DNA from: Apostichopus japonicus | Taxonomy: Eukaryota; Echinodermata; Holothuroidea; Aspidochirotida; Stichopodidae | DNA: 64,000 nucleotides | Direction: 5' to 3' | Assembly (NCBI RefSeq): GCF_037975245.1 | Contig: NC_092578.1 | Span: 6,727,001-6,791,000, forward strand | Shown: in pieces, positions 54,501-62,859 of the stretch | Numbering within the stretch: the first letter of the stretch is position 1 | Layout of the letters: each line of letters begins with the position of its first letter | The notes under the pieces: generated by a model | What the model was told of the DNA's origin: nothing | Databases searched by the model: none | The model's input: the letters and a program-made list of their open reading frames with translations, nothing else | Program-made: the position numbers and the translations under genes

Positions 54501-57500
54501 CCATCTGTGCCAATCAACTTTTTTCTTCTTTTAGACTTTAAGAGCATTAAATTTATCTCAAGGCTTAATTGGTATTAAAACGATTAATATATATATCAAT
54601 CAAATGGTCCCAAGTTCGAGTCACTCCAAGATAAATGTATGTCATCCAGTTACAGAGTTGTTGACGATTGACAATTCATAATCATGGAAGTTAAATATGA
54701 ATCTAAGAGACTGACTTCCGTGAGCTTGCGGCTTTGATAAGCCAATGATGGCTTCTTCGCGAGTTCCTGCTTGCAGGAGGATCTAAAATACATACATACA
54801 TACATCAATTTTTCTACGTATTTATATATTTTCTTAACTGTTCATAAATCAATTTCTCTTTGTGAAATTGGTAGTAATTGGTGACTAGAATAAGGCATCT
54901 TCAATATCTACTTTATTTTATTGCTTTATCATTTTGCTCTTAGTCTTCTAGGTATTAGTTTCTCATGGCCAGATAAAATTTTAAAAAAGTCCAACATTTC
55001 TCCTGAGGTCCCTCTCCTTCTGCCTTCAAACCGGTATTCTTTCTTAACTTGGTCATCCGAGCTGACCAAACTTCTGGTCGATAAATTGGTAGAACCCACA
55101 AAGTTTATTTGGTTTTTCCCTTCTTTGTCATCTTGTACCAGATGAAGAGGGCAAGCGGTGGAATCGCAGGTTCATTGAGGGATCTCGGAAGTATGGTCCA
55201 GGAGGTACCCCTGAAAGATCTGAACGAAATGAAGTTAGAGGACATTGGTACAGATGTCATCACAGAGGTTAACAGTACCGAACCAGTCCTCAGCTTGGGA
55301 ACAATTCAGTGGAATAAAGGTCAAGTAAGTATAGTCATGAAGTTCAGGGGTGTTACCTCAGTGGTTAACGCCGGTGCCTTCCAATCATAAGGTCCCCGGT
55401 TCGAGTCACTCCAAGATTAATGTATGTCGTCCAGTTACAGAGTTGTTGACAATTCATAATCATGAACGTTAAATATGAACGTAAGAGACTGACTTCGGTC
55501 AGCTTGCTGCTTTGATAAGCCAATGCGGCTTCTTCCTGAGTTCCTGCCTGTATAAGGATTTAAAATACATACATACATACACGCATACATACATACATGA
55601 TTAAAGGCAGGCACGTAGCCAGGATTTGTTCATGGGGGTGTTTTGCTGGAGACTGACATGGGGGAGGGGTCTAAGGGGAGGGGGTATCGCCCTCCCCTTT
55701 GGCGAAAAAATGGAATTTTAAGGCCTCTAGATGCAAAATTGTGCAATGTTTGAGCTCATATCATGCAAAAGAATATTGATATTTATTTTGTGGAATAATT
55801 CTATTCACATCAGAAAAATGTAATCCTATATAGACTCAATTATTGATGCAAGGAAAATGCGAACCTAAAGAGATACCTTTCTCAATATAAATAATTTACA
55901 AGCAACTAGGTTCAACTTCAACTCAAAAGTTTGAACTGTAAGAAGGATAATTTGGGGAATCAGAGATAAAAAGATCAAGGGAATTGCAGACCTATAGAAT
56001 TCCCCTTCGTTTGGACTGTAGAAGTCTGTTGACAAGCAAACTGGGAACCCAAAGAGTTAACGGTACTCTCACATCATTGATTTTGGCATATTTGGTATCA
56101 CGGTTCTCTTAGAGTCTCACTAAAAGTAAAGCTAAAATCCCATTAGTGCGATAATTTAGAGTTTGTATAAGTTGGGCATATACTGTAACGTGAGTCGTGA
56201 CGATAGAGAAATTGTTACAGATGAAAGTCCAATCTTCTCGGCTTCTCCACCAAGTCAGTTAGAATGACATCTGCGCTGACAGGAACATCTCTGTGGATAT
56301 TCAACAACGCTAGCCCATTTAGACGTTCTTGGCCCGTGGTATTACAAAGATACGTCTTCAGTTGCATTCTGTTGTAGAGGGCACTCAACCTGAACGGTTT
56401 GACCTATATATATATATATATATACAGTACAAAGTGCATCGTTGTAAGGAGGATTGGAAGAGACTCGAGTGAGGCCCGGAGGAGGGTGCGATAATTATCA
56501 CTAGCGTATCTCCAAGTCACTGGTGTTTTCTGCATATATTTTTTTGGGGCACTTGGGCCTTGGGGGGTGTTTGAACACCCAAAACACCCCCTTGGCTACG
56601 CACCTGATTAAAGGTATACCAAATCTATTTACACAATTATCACAGAGCAAGTACTACATAATTCCTTTAGAGAGTGGGTTTGCAACAGTAATTATTTTTA
56701 ACCTCCCGTTTAATAGCTGCTATCCTTTTCCTCAAACAGATTAGGAGAAATAGAGAACTTATCTTTCAAGAAAACATTGCAGTGATTTTAATAGGTTGAG
56801 ATTTGCCACCGTACGAGACATTAGCAAATCAGGAGTTTTTTAAGATTTTCGCTCAAGTAAATTACTCCAAATCACGTCATTGTAGGGATAACAATGCAGT
56901 GTGTGTGCGTGAGTGGACTGCACGAGTGTGATGTGCAGCAGCTAGTATAGGCTACCAGTCATAACTCAAACTGCTGATAACTGTAACATTTTGGATGATC
57001 ATAAGGGTGCTATTTGTGACACAATTAAGAGATTAATATGAATGTATAAAAGTGAGTTTGCCTGACGTTGCGATTTTAGCAGGATCTTCTTCAGAGGCTG
57101 AATGACAAGTAACAGTAACAGAAGGGACAAAAACACACACAGAATACAGACAGGTTAATGAGCATGGTGAACACAAAGAGATGTAAGGGGATTAGTAGAC
57201 AAGGGATGGAGGGAAGAAAGAGAAACGAACAGGGGAAGAGGAGAGGTAGGAGATAAACTGTAGTGGGACAAAGAGAGGATTAAGGGAAGAGGGTAGGGAA
57301 TAAACTGGGGAAAGATGAGGATTAATATGAAACCTAACACATTAGTCCAATTCCCTTGTTCCATCGCTGCTGTCGAGTACAGCAGTAAGTCTTGGTCAAG
57401 ACGTTCGTTCTATATATCGTCAAATTATAACACTAACTACGGGCGCTCTTCCACAAAGCTACTTGTCGGGGAATTAACCTTAAACAAACAGATGTTTGAA

Positions 57501-60500
57501 AGAGGATGTGAGGGCACAATCATATTAATTGTAACAGGCAAAGTATAACAGCAGAATGCCAGGGTCTTGAACAAGACTAGTAGCAGATCCAAGTCCAGTC
57601 CAACACAGGACAATCTGAAACAAGCCAGATCGAGTCCGGGCTATCCGTAGTACGAGTCCAGGGCTACAATCTACATCTGTACCCTCTTTTTAAGTCACTC
57701 CTTAAACCCCCCCCTTCCCCGTCACCTCTCCAGCTGTGCCCCACCTCTCCCATTGACCCATATCTTTGCCCGCACTATATTGGCAATGTATGCAACTAGT
57801 ATAGTTTGGCTAAGTATTATAGTTTGGCTAGGTATTGGCAAGGGTAAAGTATGCATTGCCATTCAGCTGTGCTAGCAGTCCTATTTGCATTTTGCAGTAC
57901 ACAGACATACTATGCATATATTTAAGGAATTTAAAAGCCACCTTGTGCATTCAGTAGTGCTGTGCCGTTTAAACGTGTAAACGAACGAAACATCGTTTAA
58001 ACGTTTATTAAAACCTTATGAACGTTTAAACGAAACTATGATATCAACTGAAAATTAAATTATTGGCAAAAATCGTGTATCAATTCCCGTGTTTATTTTG
58101 TCTACTACGCGAAATAACAACACAACTTACGATCAGTCGAATCGTAAACCGCGAACGTAATCCTACTTTTGTCCGCCCCCCCGATGTATCCGGCGATATG
58201 AATGGCTTAAACTTGAACGCTGTTATCCTTTTGTGAAAACTTCCTGATTCGCGGCACAAGTGTACTTTATATTGAGCCGACAGCGGCGGCGCAGATAATC
58301 CAGTCAATGCATGTTCGATCGAAATGATTACAATCCCTGTCCATCACGTTGAACTCTCCGACCAGACAATACCGGGTCGAATACTCGACTTGGTAATAGT
58401 TGTTCAAATACATGATTAAAGGAAATGTATCGATTGGAGATCGTAAAAAAAACTTTGAAAATCAGTAGAGAAATTACCAATTGTGTATGAAAAGTAAGTT
58501 GGTACACCTTTCAAATTTTACGAAAGATCCAGCAAAACACTTTCGAAAAATTCACGCGAAACTGGCAAATCGTGCTAAATGCAACTAATGTCATGTATAC
58601 AAGGCTCTAGTACACCCATTTATGAATAAACCGTGAGACCACATCTGGTGTTAAGCGGGGGGAAAAGAAAAATATTTTCTAGAATTTCCAAAAATACGGT
58701 AAAAATAATGTCCTACCATAGTTAAGTGTAAAGCAAATAGCCTAACCACCTCGTCTATTACGGATCTCACGTAACTACAAAAACACAACCAATTGTATTT
58801 TGCGAACTTGACGTTTTGTACAAGAACATGGAAATAATGTTAAGCATTAGTTAATCATGCCGTGTGGCCTAAAACATATTTTATTACAAGGTTTACTTCA
58901 TAAAGATGACCATAGCTTGATATCGTGTGCTGCGTGTATGAACTGTGCCTCGTGTATCATGGGGAATACTCCATGAAACGTTTCTTGGAAACGTGCCAAA
59001 GATGTTAACAAACAGGTGTTAGACGGGATGAGCGCGCAGTTGTTTGGCGAGGTACCTGGGAAAATTCTGAGCACATATACAGTATCCTACCGTAGTATTT
59101 AAGTTAGGTTAAACCGTACTGCAGTTGTAAACTGATGTACGTTTAGTGCGCGCTATTCATTGTTAGGCATTCTAGAAACGGGGCTTTGCCGAACGTTTTT
59201 TGTTTCATAATATCGGAGGTTCTGTAAGTTAAACTTTTTAAAGATTGTAAAACAGATTAAATCTCTTTTCATTTTATAACATAATACAGCTACTCTAACT
59301 TGTCATTTAAAATTTTTCATCAGCTTCGTGACAATTTAAATTAAAAAAGTTGTCAGTATTTTGCATCCTCAACTGCGAATTTTTTTTATCGCCAGACACG
59401 CAAAAAATTCCTTTTCCTTTTCCGGGGTCTTCGCCCCACCAGGGCCCTAGGGCGGTCCCCTGGACCCCACGCCTTTATGCTCGGCGTTTTCTCGTGATAT
59501 TCGCAAACGTTTAAACGTTTATACGAACGAAAAATCAGCCGTTTAAACGTTTAGGTCTTTAAACGAAAACTCAGCCCTAGCATTCAGTTTGGTTACGTTT
59601 GGTAGATCATGGTACTGTAAAGTTAAACCATGTGGTTGGAAATATTAAAATAAGGAAAGGGAGTTTATAGTGGTATCCAATGGTCAGAGATGGTAAAAGT
59701 AGTAGTTGATATCATTAAATAAGCGATTAATTTTTTTTATTAAGGATTTTCTTCTATGCAACAAAATTTGTTATAAAAATGAATATAGATGACAAAATGT
59801 AGGCATATTGGTCCTTTCCTTAACCTTTATAATAGCTATTCTCTTCCAAAAATTGTTGTAGCATGTTAATATGATTGGTGTTTGAGATGTATCCCACCTT
59901 GCTTCATCGGCTACTGCATGGGTCTACTTTGCTTGGTATCTCCCTTATACATGCTTAAAATCCTGAGTTAGGACACTATGGTCTTTGGACACTATGTTTA
60001 CCATTAATGTCCCTCCATATTTCTTTTAAATTGATAACATCATATTTGGCAGGTAGGTACATTTCTTTAAATCACCTGATATATGATTTCCAACAGTCTT
60101 GACAAATTAAATAACTTACACTTTTACCTATTACTATTATTAAATTTTAGGTAGAAGATTAATTGGATTTTTTCACTGTATAATAATTTGTGATATCACA
60201 CATGTATGGTTTTTCGATGATGAAATTAAATCGCCTCCACAATTAAAGTTACTGTTAAAATCTGATAAATTCACTTGATTTCTTGATCATACCTTTCCAA
60301 CATAATATAACGTACTGACACAGCCGAAATATTCCCTCTCCCACCCCCAGCCCCACCCCCAGCCCCACCCCCTCCCACAAGTATTTAACAAAAATGTACT
60401 GGGCAGCAAAACATCTTTGTTCATCAGTTGCATTATTATCATAGAAATATGCATATGAATGAACCAAAATTTATGGTTAAATATGTAGCAGGTCAATAAA

Positions 60501-62859
60501 ATGGGTAAAAATAATAATTTCTCAGAGAAAAGACCACCCAGTGACCTGTCCAGTGCTCCATTCCACAGCGGAACAATTGGGAAACCAAACAAAACGTTTG
60601 AAAATGATCCTGCCAGGATCAACAGACAGGCACTCAATTAGACAAGCAAAAGAGAGATAAAAGCAATGTACTACTCCCCTACAAAAGAGAGGAAACAATT
60701 GTTACTTCCTAAGTTAAAAAGTTATGATTATACTGGTCCAACAAACTTGGTCAGATTTTCTGTTTTTTGAAATAACAAAATCCTTCATATTTTTTTGTCT
60801 CCTTTGCAAAGAGCACTAAACTCTACAGGAAAGTCAAGAAAGAGCTATTGATGACAGGAAATAGTTCCAGTGCTGGTCTCACTTCAGATACCATAAGGTG
60901 AGGAACATTTCAAAACAGCTTTCATAATTATCTGCTGGGTAGATTATATTCTCGCGGAAATGTGTCATTTTTCATGAAGCCTTGAATTTAGATAACATTA
61001 AAAGGTACTCAAGTGGTTTAAATGTAAGTGATTTGTAGTAAGGGAAAGAACAACTTGATTAATGGAAAGTGTTACCTCTTGACAAAACTGACCCAGTTTT
61101 TTTTTGGGGGGGGGGGGGAAGGGGGGCGGGGCAGTGCTCTTCTAGGGGGTAGGCATGACCTGTTTTCTAAAGAAAGAACATCTTTGGGGGGGGGGGCGGA
61201 GATGGCTGACAGATAATTAAAGATACAATTTCCATTCAACATTCCTGAGTTTGAACTGTCTTATTTTGCAGCATGCTGGGTACGGTTATGGTCGGGATGA
61301 CATGTGAAGATATTGAACTTCTTGAAACCCACGATATATTCCGATTGGTCGATGTAATGATGCAACAGGATGGTTGGACCTTACGCCAGGTAAAATTTAT
61401 TACTTATCGATCCATCAAATGCTGGCTGTAGCATAAATTTGTTATATTTGAGCTTATAGACCGAGTAAGTGGCAATGATAACTTTGTTCGAACAAAGAAG
61501 TATTTTATATAGAACAATACACTAGTTGCCTGCTAGTGCCATGTAATGGTAACACATTAATATTGGACACAGTCATAGACACTAACAGATCTTTCATAGC
61601 TACAACCATTTGACGTGCATCCTGGTGCAGTACAGGAAGTTGTGTGTGTCACGAATGAAAAAGGAACAGGTTATGTTTTCCTTTGTGACCATTTCTTCAA
61701 AGTTTGAAAATTGTTAAAATTCTTCATTGCTGGTTGGTGGATACTGAAGGAGCAGAATATGGTTTTTGTGATGCCTTGTATGTCCTGTAATAGTCAAATT
61801 ATTATAATCTCAAATTCTTACAAGTTCAACACAACAAAATGGTGGATGTGCGGAAAATTTATTTCAATAGGATGTTACAATTGCAGAGACTAAGGGCAAG
61901 CACCTTCTTTGTCTTATTCTAAACCCTGTTTGTAAAATTATTACCATGATGTAAGGGAGGTGCATTCCCACCACTCCCACCCCCACCTCACCCCACCCCA
62001 CCCCCCCCTCCCTGTGTAATACTCCCTACTCTTTCATATTATCTGAAATATCATGTTTATTGTGAGTTTTTCACTTTGTATACTGGTTTTCTTTTGTATA
62101 CTGGTTTTACCAGTAAGTGTACATCAGATTCCCCCCCCCCCTTTTTTTTTCTTTTTCTAAACATTTTATATATTGGTATATATTCTATAAACTTGAAATA
62201 AGAAAAATCCAAATTGGGGATATGTTGAAGAATCTTGTTTATTTGAATCCAAACATAGGCACGGTGCATCTCTAACAGGGTCAGGAATTTTTTTGGTCAT
62301 GGTCACGATTTCATGAGAAACTTCACCTTGGCTGAAGTCAACTCACTGACAGGACAGACCATGAAAGAATTCACGTAAGTTTTGAACTCTGATTGAAACC
62401 TTTCTTTATTTTAAAAAAACAGTAAAAATCTTAAAATATTGGCTATCCAAGTTTCTTAAAAGTGCAATTTGATTTTGGAGCTCTATATCCATTAAATTAT
62501 TCCCAGATAATGAGAAAGGATCAAATTATGCAATGTGATGTCTCATATCATTAAGGCAGCTGTCAACAGAATTGTAAATATTTATTCATAGGTTTACCAA
62601 TTTTGGAATTCTAGCATATTTGACGACCTTGTGAGGGCTGCTATTGGTATAAAGGGTATTATGGGCTGCTTAATTAATGAGTAAACAATATGATCTGATG
62701 GATGCATGCTTTCTCTTATCTTTTAGACCAGAGGAGTTGTCTCACCTTTCTCACGATGTTTGTGAAGTCAGTTTTGCAAATGTTGGTCATCAGAAGGAAT
62801 TAGAGGAAATGAGGAGAAGCAAAAGGCAAGAAATCGCTCAGAAGGCATTGATATGTTTG
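35778..62859 (+). CDS. Stereocilin/otoancorin/mesothelin-superfamily secreted protein (16 coding exons, open at right edge)
   Basis: Coding exons: 35778-36522, 37586-37610, 38540-38711, 39767-39916, 40991-41163, 42336-42425, 42503-42692, 43421-43539, 44196-44313, 45628-45870, 47075-47239, 55142-55324, 60812-60897, 61272-61389, 62259-62374, 62727-62859. Phases agree throughout, giving 942 codons with no stop; the 3' part lies outside the window. Signal peptide (about 1-17), a Cys-poor, N-glycosylation-rich N-terminal region (to about 248), then from about 430 onward helical repeats typical of the stereocilin/mesothelin family: LLVLLPDISN, DWTWSLEQFKSLGKLAAYL, TWSSEDLTRIGKVASGL. In vertebrates these proteins are extracellular, often GPI-anchored, and attach epithelial or hair-cell surfaces to gels or other cells. 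An adhesive extracellular role is inferred; orthology to one vertebrate member is not claimed. Confidence 0.85.
36662..36712. repeat. Short (ATT)n microsatellite
   Basis: ATTATT run with occasional G and C interruptions, in the intron after coding exon 1 of the stereocilin-like gene. Confidence 0.9.
37360..37393 (+). other. Possible alternative (frame-breaking) 34-nt exon
   Basis: Has a good acceptor (ATTTGCAG) and donor (GTGAGA) between exons 1 and 2 of the stereocilin-like gene. Inclusion shifts exon 3 into a frame that stops within it, giving a short secreted glycoprotein or a decayed transcript. Could equally be chance. Confidence 0.25.
37586..37610 (+). CDS. Exon 2: 25-nt microexon
   Basis: Flanked by ATTTGCAG and GTAAAT. 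In phase 1 it encodes DDRNPNKNG and delivers the phase 2 needed by exon 3, whose other two frames contain stops. Skipping it would leave exons 1 and 3 out of frame. Confidence 0.68.
38540..38711 (+). CDS. Exon 3
   Basis: Encodes FMESKTYGTLQRLGIISAMN and then SLGINPSQYIRHQLRQDEGF, ending RLIE. Acceptor GTCGTCAG, donor GTAAGC, phase 0 at the end. Only this frame is open over the exon. Confidence 0.78.
39214..39570. mobile_element. TTAA-flanked MITE, copy 1
   Basis: Bounded by TTAA at 39214-39217 and 39567-39570. Ends read AAAAGCATGAAGACTCG and GAGTCTTCACTCCCTTTAA. About 85-90 percent identical by eye to 46246-46608. TTAA targets are typical of piggyBac- and Kolobok-type elements. Confidence 0.78.
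39767..39916 (+). CDS. Exon 4
   Basis: 150 nt, phase 0-0, reading PRRMQNLSWMDTLDLLQEVE and ending LAGREVVH. Acceptor TATCACAG, donor GTAAGT. Confidence 0.8.
40548..40751. mobile_element. 204-bp MITE with TAGTCTTG ends, copy 1
   Basis: Ends TAGTCTTGTTCAAGAC and GTCTTGACCAAGACTA are inverted repeats. GTTCCATC flanks both sides (40540-40547 and 40752-40759), an 8-bp duplication of hAT type. A second copy is at 57386-57579 in the opposite orientation. Confidence 0.8.
40991..41163 (+). CDS. Exon 5
   Basis: Reads DEGMPPPSVVGGMLAAAEVH, then WGPVPRWTAENIDQLWLFVI. The RWTAENIDQLWLF turn resembles the helical repeat WxxExxxxLxxL of the superfamily. Acceptor CCACTAG, donor GTAAGT, phase 2 at the end. 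Confidence 0.82.
41200..41605 (+). mobile_element. 3' end of an L2/CR1-like LINE
   Basis: 41273-41356 reads DDFILFTSIDTFKKHLKTYL, then FRLEYGH and a stop. This is the usual C-terminus of L2/CR1-clade reverse transcriptase ORFs. It is followed by a 3' untranslated-like stretch with TGTACAGTGCTCTTGGGCAT and GCACTTTAATAT, resembling L2-type tails. Only the last part is present. It lies in an intron. Confidence 0.7.
41802..42193. mobile_element. Non-autonomous hAT-type element, 392 bp
   Basis: Ends CAGTGGCGAAGC and GCTCCGCCACTG. Perfect 8-bp duplication CTGGGAGT at 41794-41801 and 42194-42201. Carries a subterminal GGGGGG/CCCCCC hairpin at about 42148-42172. Confidence 0.88.
42336..42425 (+). 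CDS. Exon 6
   Basis: Reads DSDFNFSHISGVDQNLFLYT, then VNIDSILFT. Acceptor TTGACAG, donor GTGAGG, phase 2-2. Confidence 0.75.
42503..42692 (+). CDS. Exon 7
   Basis: Reads LPHLAALYNGHQLDPFLATA, then HWGAKISRWTIAKLQWLGPF, ending SAVDTDD. The RWTIAKLQWLG turn is a family-type helical repeat. The donor is GTTCGT, weak at +3 and +4, but the exact phase join to exon 8 supports it. Confidence 0.82.
43421..43539 (+). CDS. Exon 8
   Basis: Reads LLVLLPDISNLHFDKRQGHA, then DWTWSLEQFK. LVLLP followed by a DWSW-type turn is characteristic of stereocilin and mesothelin relatives. The donor GTTCAT is again non-consensus; splicing there makes the in-frame FKSLGKLA. Confidence 0.85.
44196..44313 (+). CDS. 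Exon 9
   Basis: Reads LGKLAAYLTVEQLKNLPPEV, then FSDREVQKSM. This is among the clearest superfamily signatures in the window (LGxLAxYL followed by LxxLPPEVF). Acceptor GTTATAG, donor GTGAGT, ends in phase 0. Confidence 0.9.
44704..45386. mobile_element. Non-autonomous hAT-type element, 683 bp, with internal tandem repeats
   Basis: Ends CATAGGCGTAGGAG and CTCCTACGCCTATG are inverted repeats. Perfect 8-bp duplication ATGATCCT at 44696-44703 and 45387-45394. Four tandem units of about 80-85 bp (44757-45080), each with GGGCAATATGCTGAGAA. The minus-strand frame across them (44585-45082) is a by-product. Confidence 0.88.
45628..45870 (+). CDS. Exon 10
   Basis: 243 nt, phase 0-0. Contains two helical repeat units: STWSSEDLTRIGKVASGLEV, and SKADLSPRQRMVIAQKYREA. 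Acceptor TTTAACAG, donor GTGAAT. Confidence 0.9.
46246..46608. mobile_element. TTAA-flanked MITE, copy 2
   Basis: TTAA at 46246-46249 and 46605-46608. Ends AAAGGCATTGAAGACTCG and CGAGTCTTCACTCCCTTTAA. Same family and orientation as 39214-39570. Confidence 0.8.
47075..47239 (+). CDS. Exon 11
   Basis: 165 nt, phase 0-0. Reads RLSSRDIRELKSLSVGLGSN, then AAELQPTQKREIVRQ. Acceptor ATATTCAG, donor GTATGA. The next exon is 7.9 kb away. Confidence 0.88.
50465..51560 (+). repeat. Intronic duplicated block, copy A
   Basis: About 1.1 kb matching 53665-54860 in order and orientation: TTCTCTTGAAATT, CTGCCTTCAAAC-type, GTCATATTCA, then a tRNA-like head and ATTAAA-rich tail. Identity is moderate, so the duplication is not recent. 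Confidence 0.6.
51324..51430 (+). repeat. tRNA-like SINE head, degenerate
   Basis: Carries GTCAAGTGG (A-box-like) and GGGTTCAAATCCCACC (B-box and T arm). Paralogue of 54418-54512. The 107-nt length and poor stems mark it as a pseudo-tRNA. Confidence 0.55.
52351..52767. mobile_element. 417-bp inverted-repeat element with ACCAAAATTTTTGGTC-like filling
   Basis: ATCCCTATGTACCGACGTCT at the left is mirrored at the right (52739-52767) with few mismatches. The interior is a loose series of TTTTGGTCACAA/GACCAAATTT units. No target duplication identified. Confidence 0.55.
54418..54512 (+). repeat. tRNA-like SINE head (Leu/Ser-like, type II)
   Basis: A box TGGCCAAGTGG (54425-54435) and B box GGTTCGAATCC (54491-54501) are exact Pol III consensus. 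The T stem and most of the acceptor stem pair, but no proper anticodon arm forms. A tRNA-derived repeat rather than a working tRNA. Confidence 0.6.
54600..54806 (+). mobile_element. tRNA-derived SINE, 5'-truncated copy
   Basis: Starts at the B-box region (AAGTTCGAGTCACTCCAAG), shares a body of about 170 bp with 55345-55599, and ends in (CATA)n. Confidence 0.7.
55142..55324 (+). CDS. Exon 12
   Basis: 183 nt, phase 0-0. Reads MKRASGGIAGSLRDLGSMVQ, then PLKDLNEMKLEDI, ending LGTIQWNKGQ. The preceding intron carries diverged duplications that run up to about 20 bp before this acceptor (TGTACCAG). Donor GTAAGT. Confidence 0.88.
55345..55599 (+). mobile_element. tRNA-derived SINE, near full length
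   Basis: A box TTACCTCAGTGG near 55353, B box GGTTCGAGTC at 55398-55407, a body of about 150 bp and a (CATA)n tail. It begins about 20 bp after exon 12 of the stereocilin-like gene, in the same orientation. A hAT element inserted at its 3' edge. Confidence 0.78.
55608..56606. mobile_element. Non-autonomous hAT-type element, 999 bp
   Basis: Ends CAGGCACGTAGCCAGG and GGCTACGCACCTG. Perfect 8-bp duplication ATTAAAGG at 55600-55607 and 56607-56614. Shares a GGGGGAGGGGTCTAAGGGGA block with the element at 3250-3620. No intact ORF. Confidence 0.88.
57118..57325 (+). repeat. Purine-rich tract
   Basis: About 200 bp strongly biased to A and G on this strand (GGGAAGAGGAGAGG-type). No gene seen. Confidence 0.6.
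57386..57579. mobile_element. 194-bp MITE with TAGTCTTG ends, copy 2 (reverse)
   Basis: Reverse-complement relative of 40548-40751, sharing ends and internal GTTATA, TTCCACAAAG and GAGGGCACA blocks. Target duplication decayed. Confidence 0.75.
57955..59579. mobile_element. Non-autonomous hAT-type element, 1625 bp, with GTTTAAAC-rich ends
   Basis: Ends TAGTGCTGTGCCG and TCAGCCCTA. Both termini carry clusters of CGTTTAAACG in mirrored order. Perfect 8-bp duplication GCATTCAG at 57947-57954 and 59580-59587. No transposase ORF recognised; the longest frame is about 75 codons. Confidence 0.87.
59588..60811 (+). other. Remainder of intron 12 of the stereocilin-like gene
   Basis: AT-rich; only a small CCCCAGCCCCACC minisatellite at about 60340-60376 stands out. 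Confidence 0.7.
60812..60897 (+). CDS. Exon 13
   Basis: Reads STKLYRKVKKELLMTGNSSS, then AGLTSDTIR. The basic KLYRKVKKEL helix follows the NKGQ end of exon 12 as expected for the repeat. Acceptor GCAAAG, donor GTGAGG, ends in phase 2. Confidence 0.82.
61272..61389 (+). CDS. Exon 14
   Basis: Reads MLGTVMVGMTCEDIELLETH, then DGWTLRQ. MLGxxxxGMTxxDIxxL is a family-type repeat. Acceptor TTTTGCAG, donor GTAAAA, phase 2 to phase 0. Confidence 0.87.
62259..62374 (+). CDS. Exon 15
   Basis: Reads ARCISNRVRNFFGHGHDFMR, then LAEVNSLTGQTMKEF. Acceptor AACATAG, donor GTAAGT, phase 0 to phase 2. Confidence 0.8.
62727..62859 (+). CDS. Exon 16 (last in window)
   Basis: Reads PEELSHLSHDVCEVSFANVG, then EEMRRSKRQEIAQKALICL. 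Acceptor CTTTTAG, donor GTAAGA, phase 2 to phase 0. No stop, so the gene continues beyond 64000. Confidence 0.83.

Larger units (their letters stand above)
53665..54860 (+). repeat. Intronic duplicated block, copy B
   Basis: Second copy of the block at 50465-51560. A partial third copy follows at about 54945-55032 (CTAGGTATTAGTTTCTCATGG and CTGCCTTCAAACCGG), close to exon 12 of the stereocilin-like gene. The short GGTCATCCGAGCTGACC segment at about 55053 also has a match at about 52919. Confidence 0.6.
47240..55141 (+). other. 7.9-kb intron 11 of the stereocilin-like gene
   Basis: Contains the duplicated blocks, tRNA-like repeats and the 52351-52767 element. Exons 11 and 12 join in phase and in family register without any exon between them. 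Confidence 0.65.

Noticed and set aside
54418-54512. Functional type II tRNA gene
   Set aside because: Good A and B boxes, but no proper anticodon stem-loop, an A-C mismatch in the acceptor stem, and a diverged sister copy at 51324.
58080-58307. 75-codon minus-strand frame as a transposase fragment
   Set aside because: Too short, no hAT dimerisation-domain or zinc-finger motif; left as part of the non-autonomous element.
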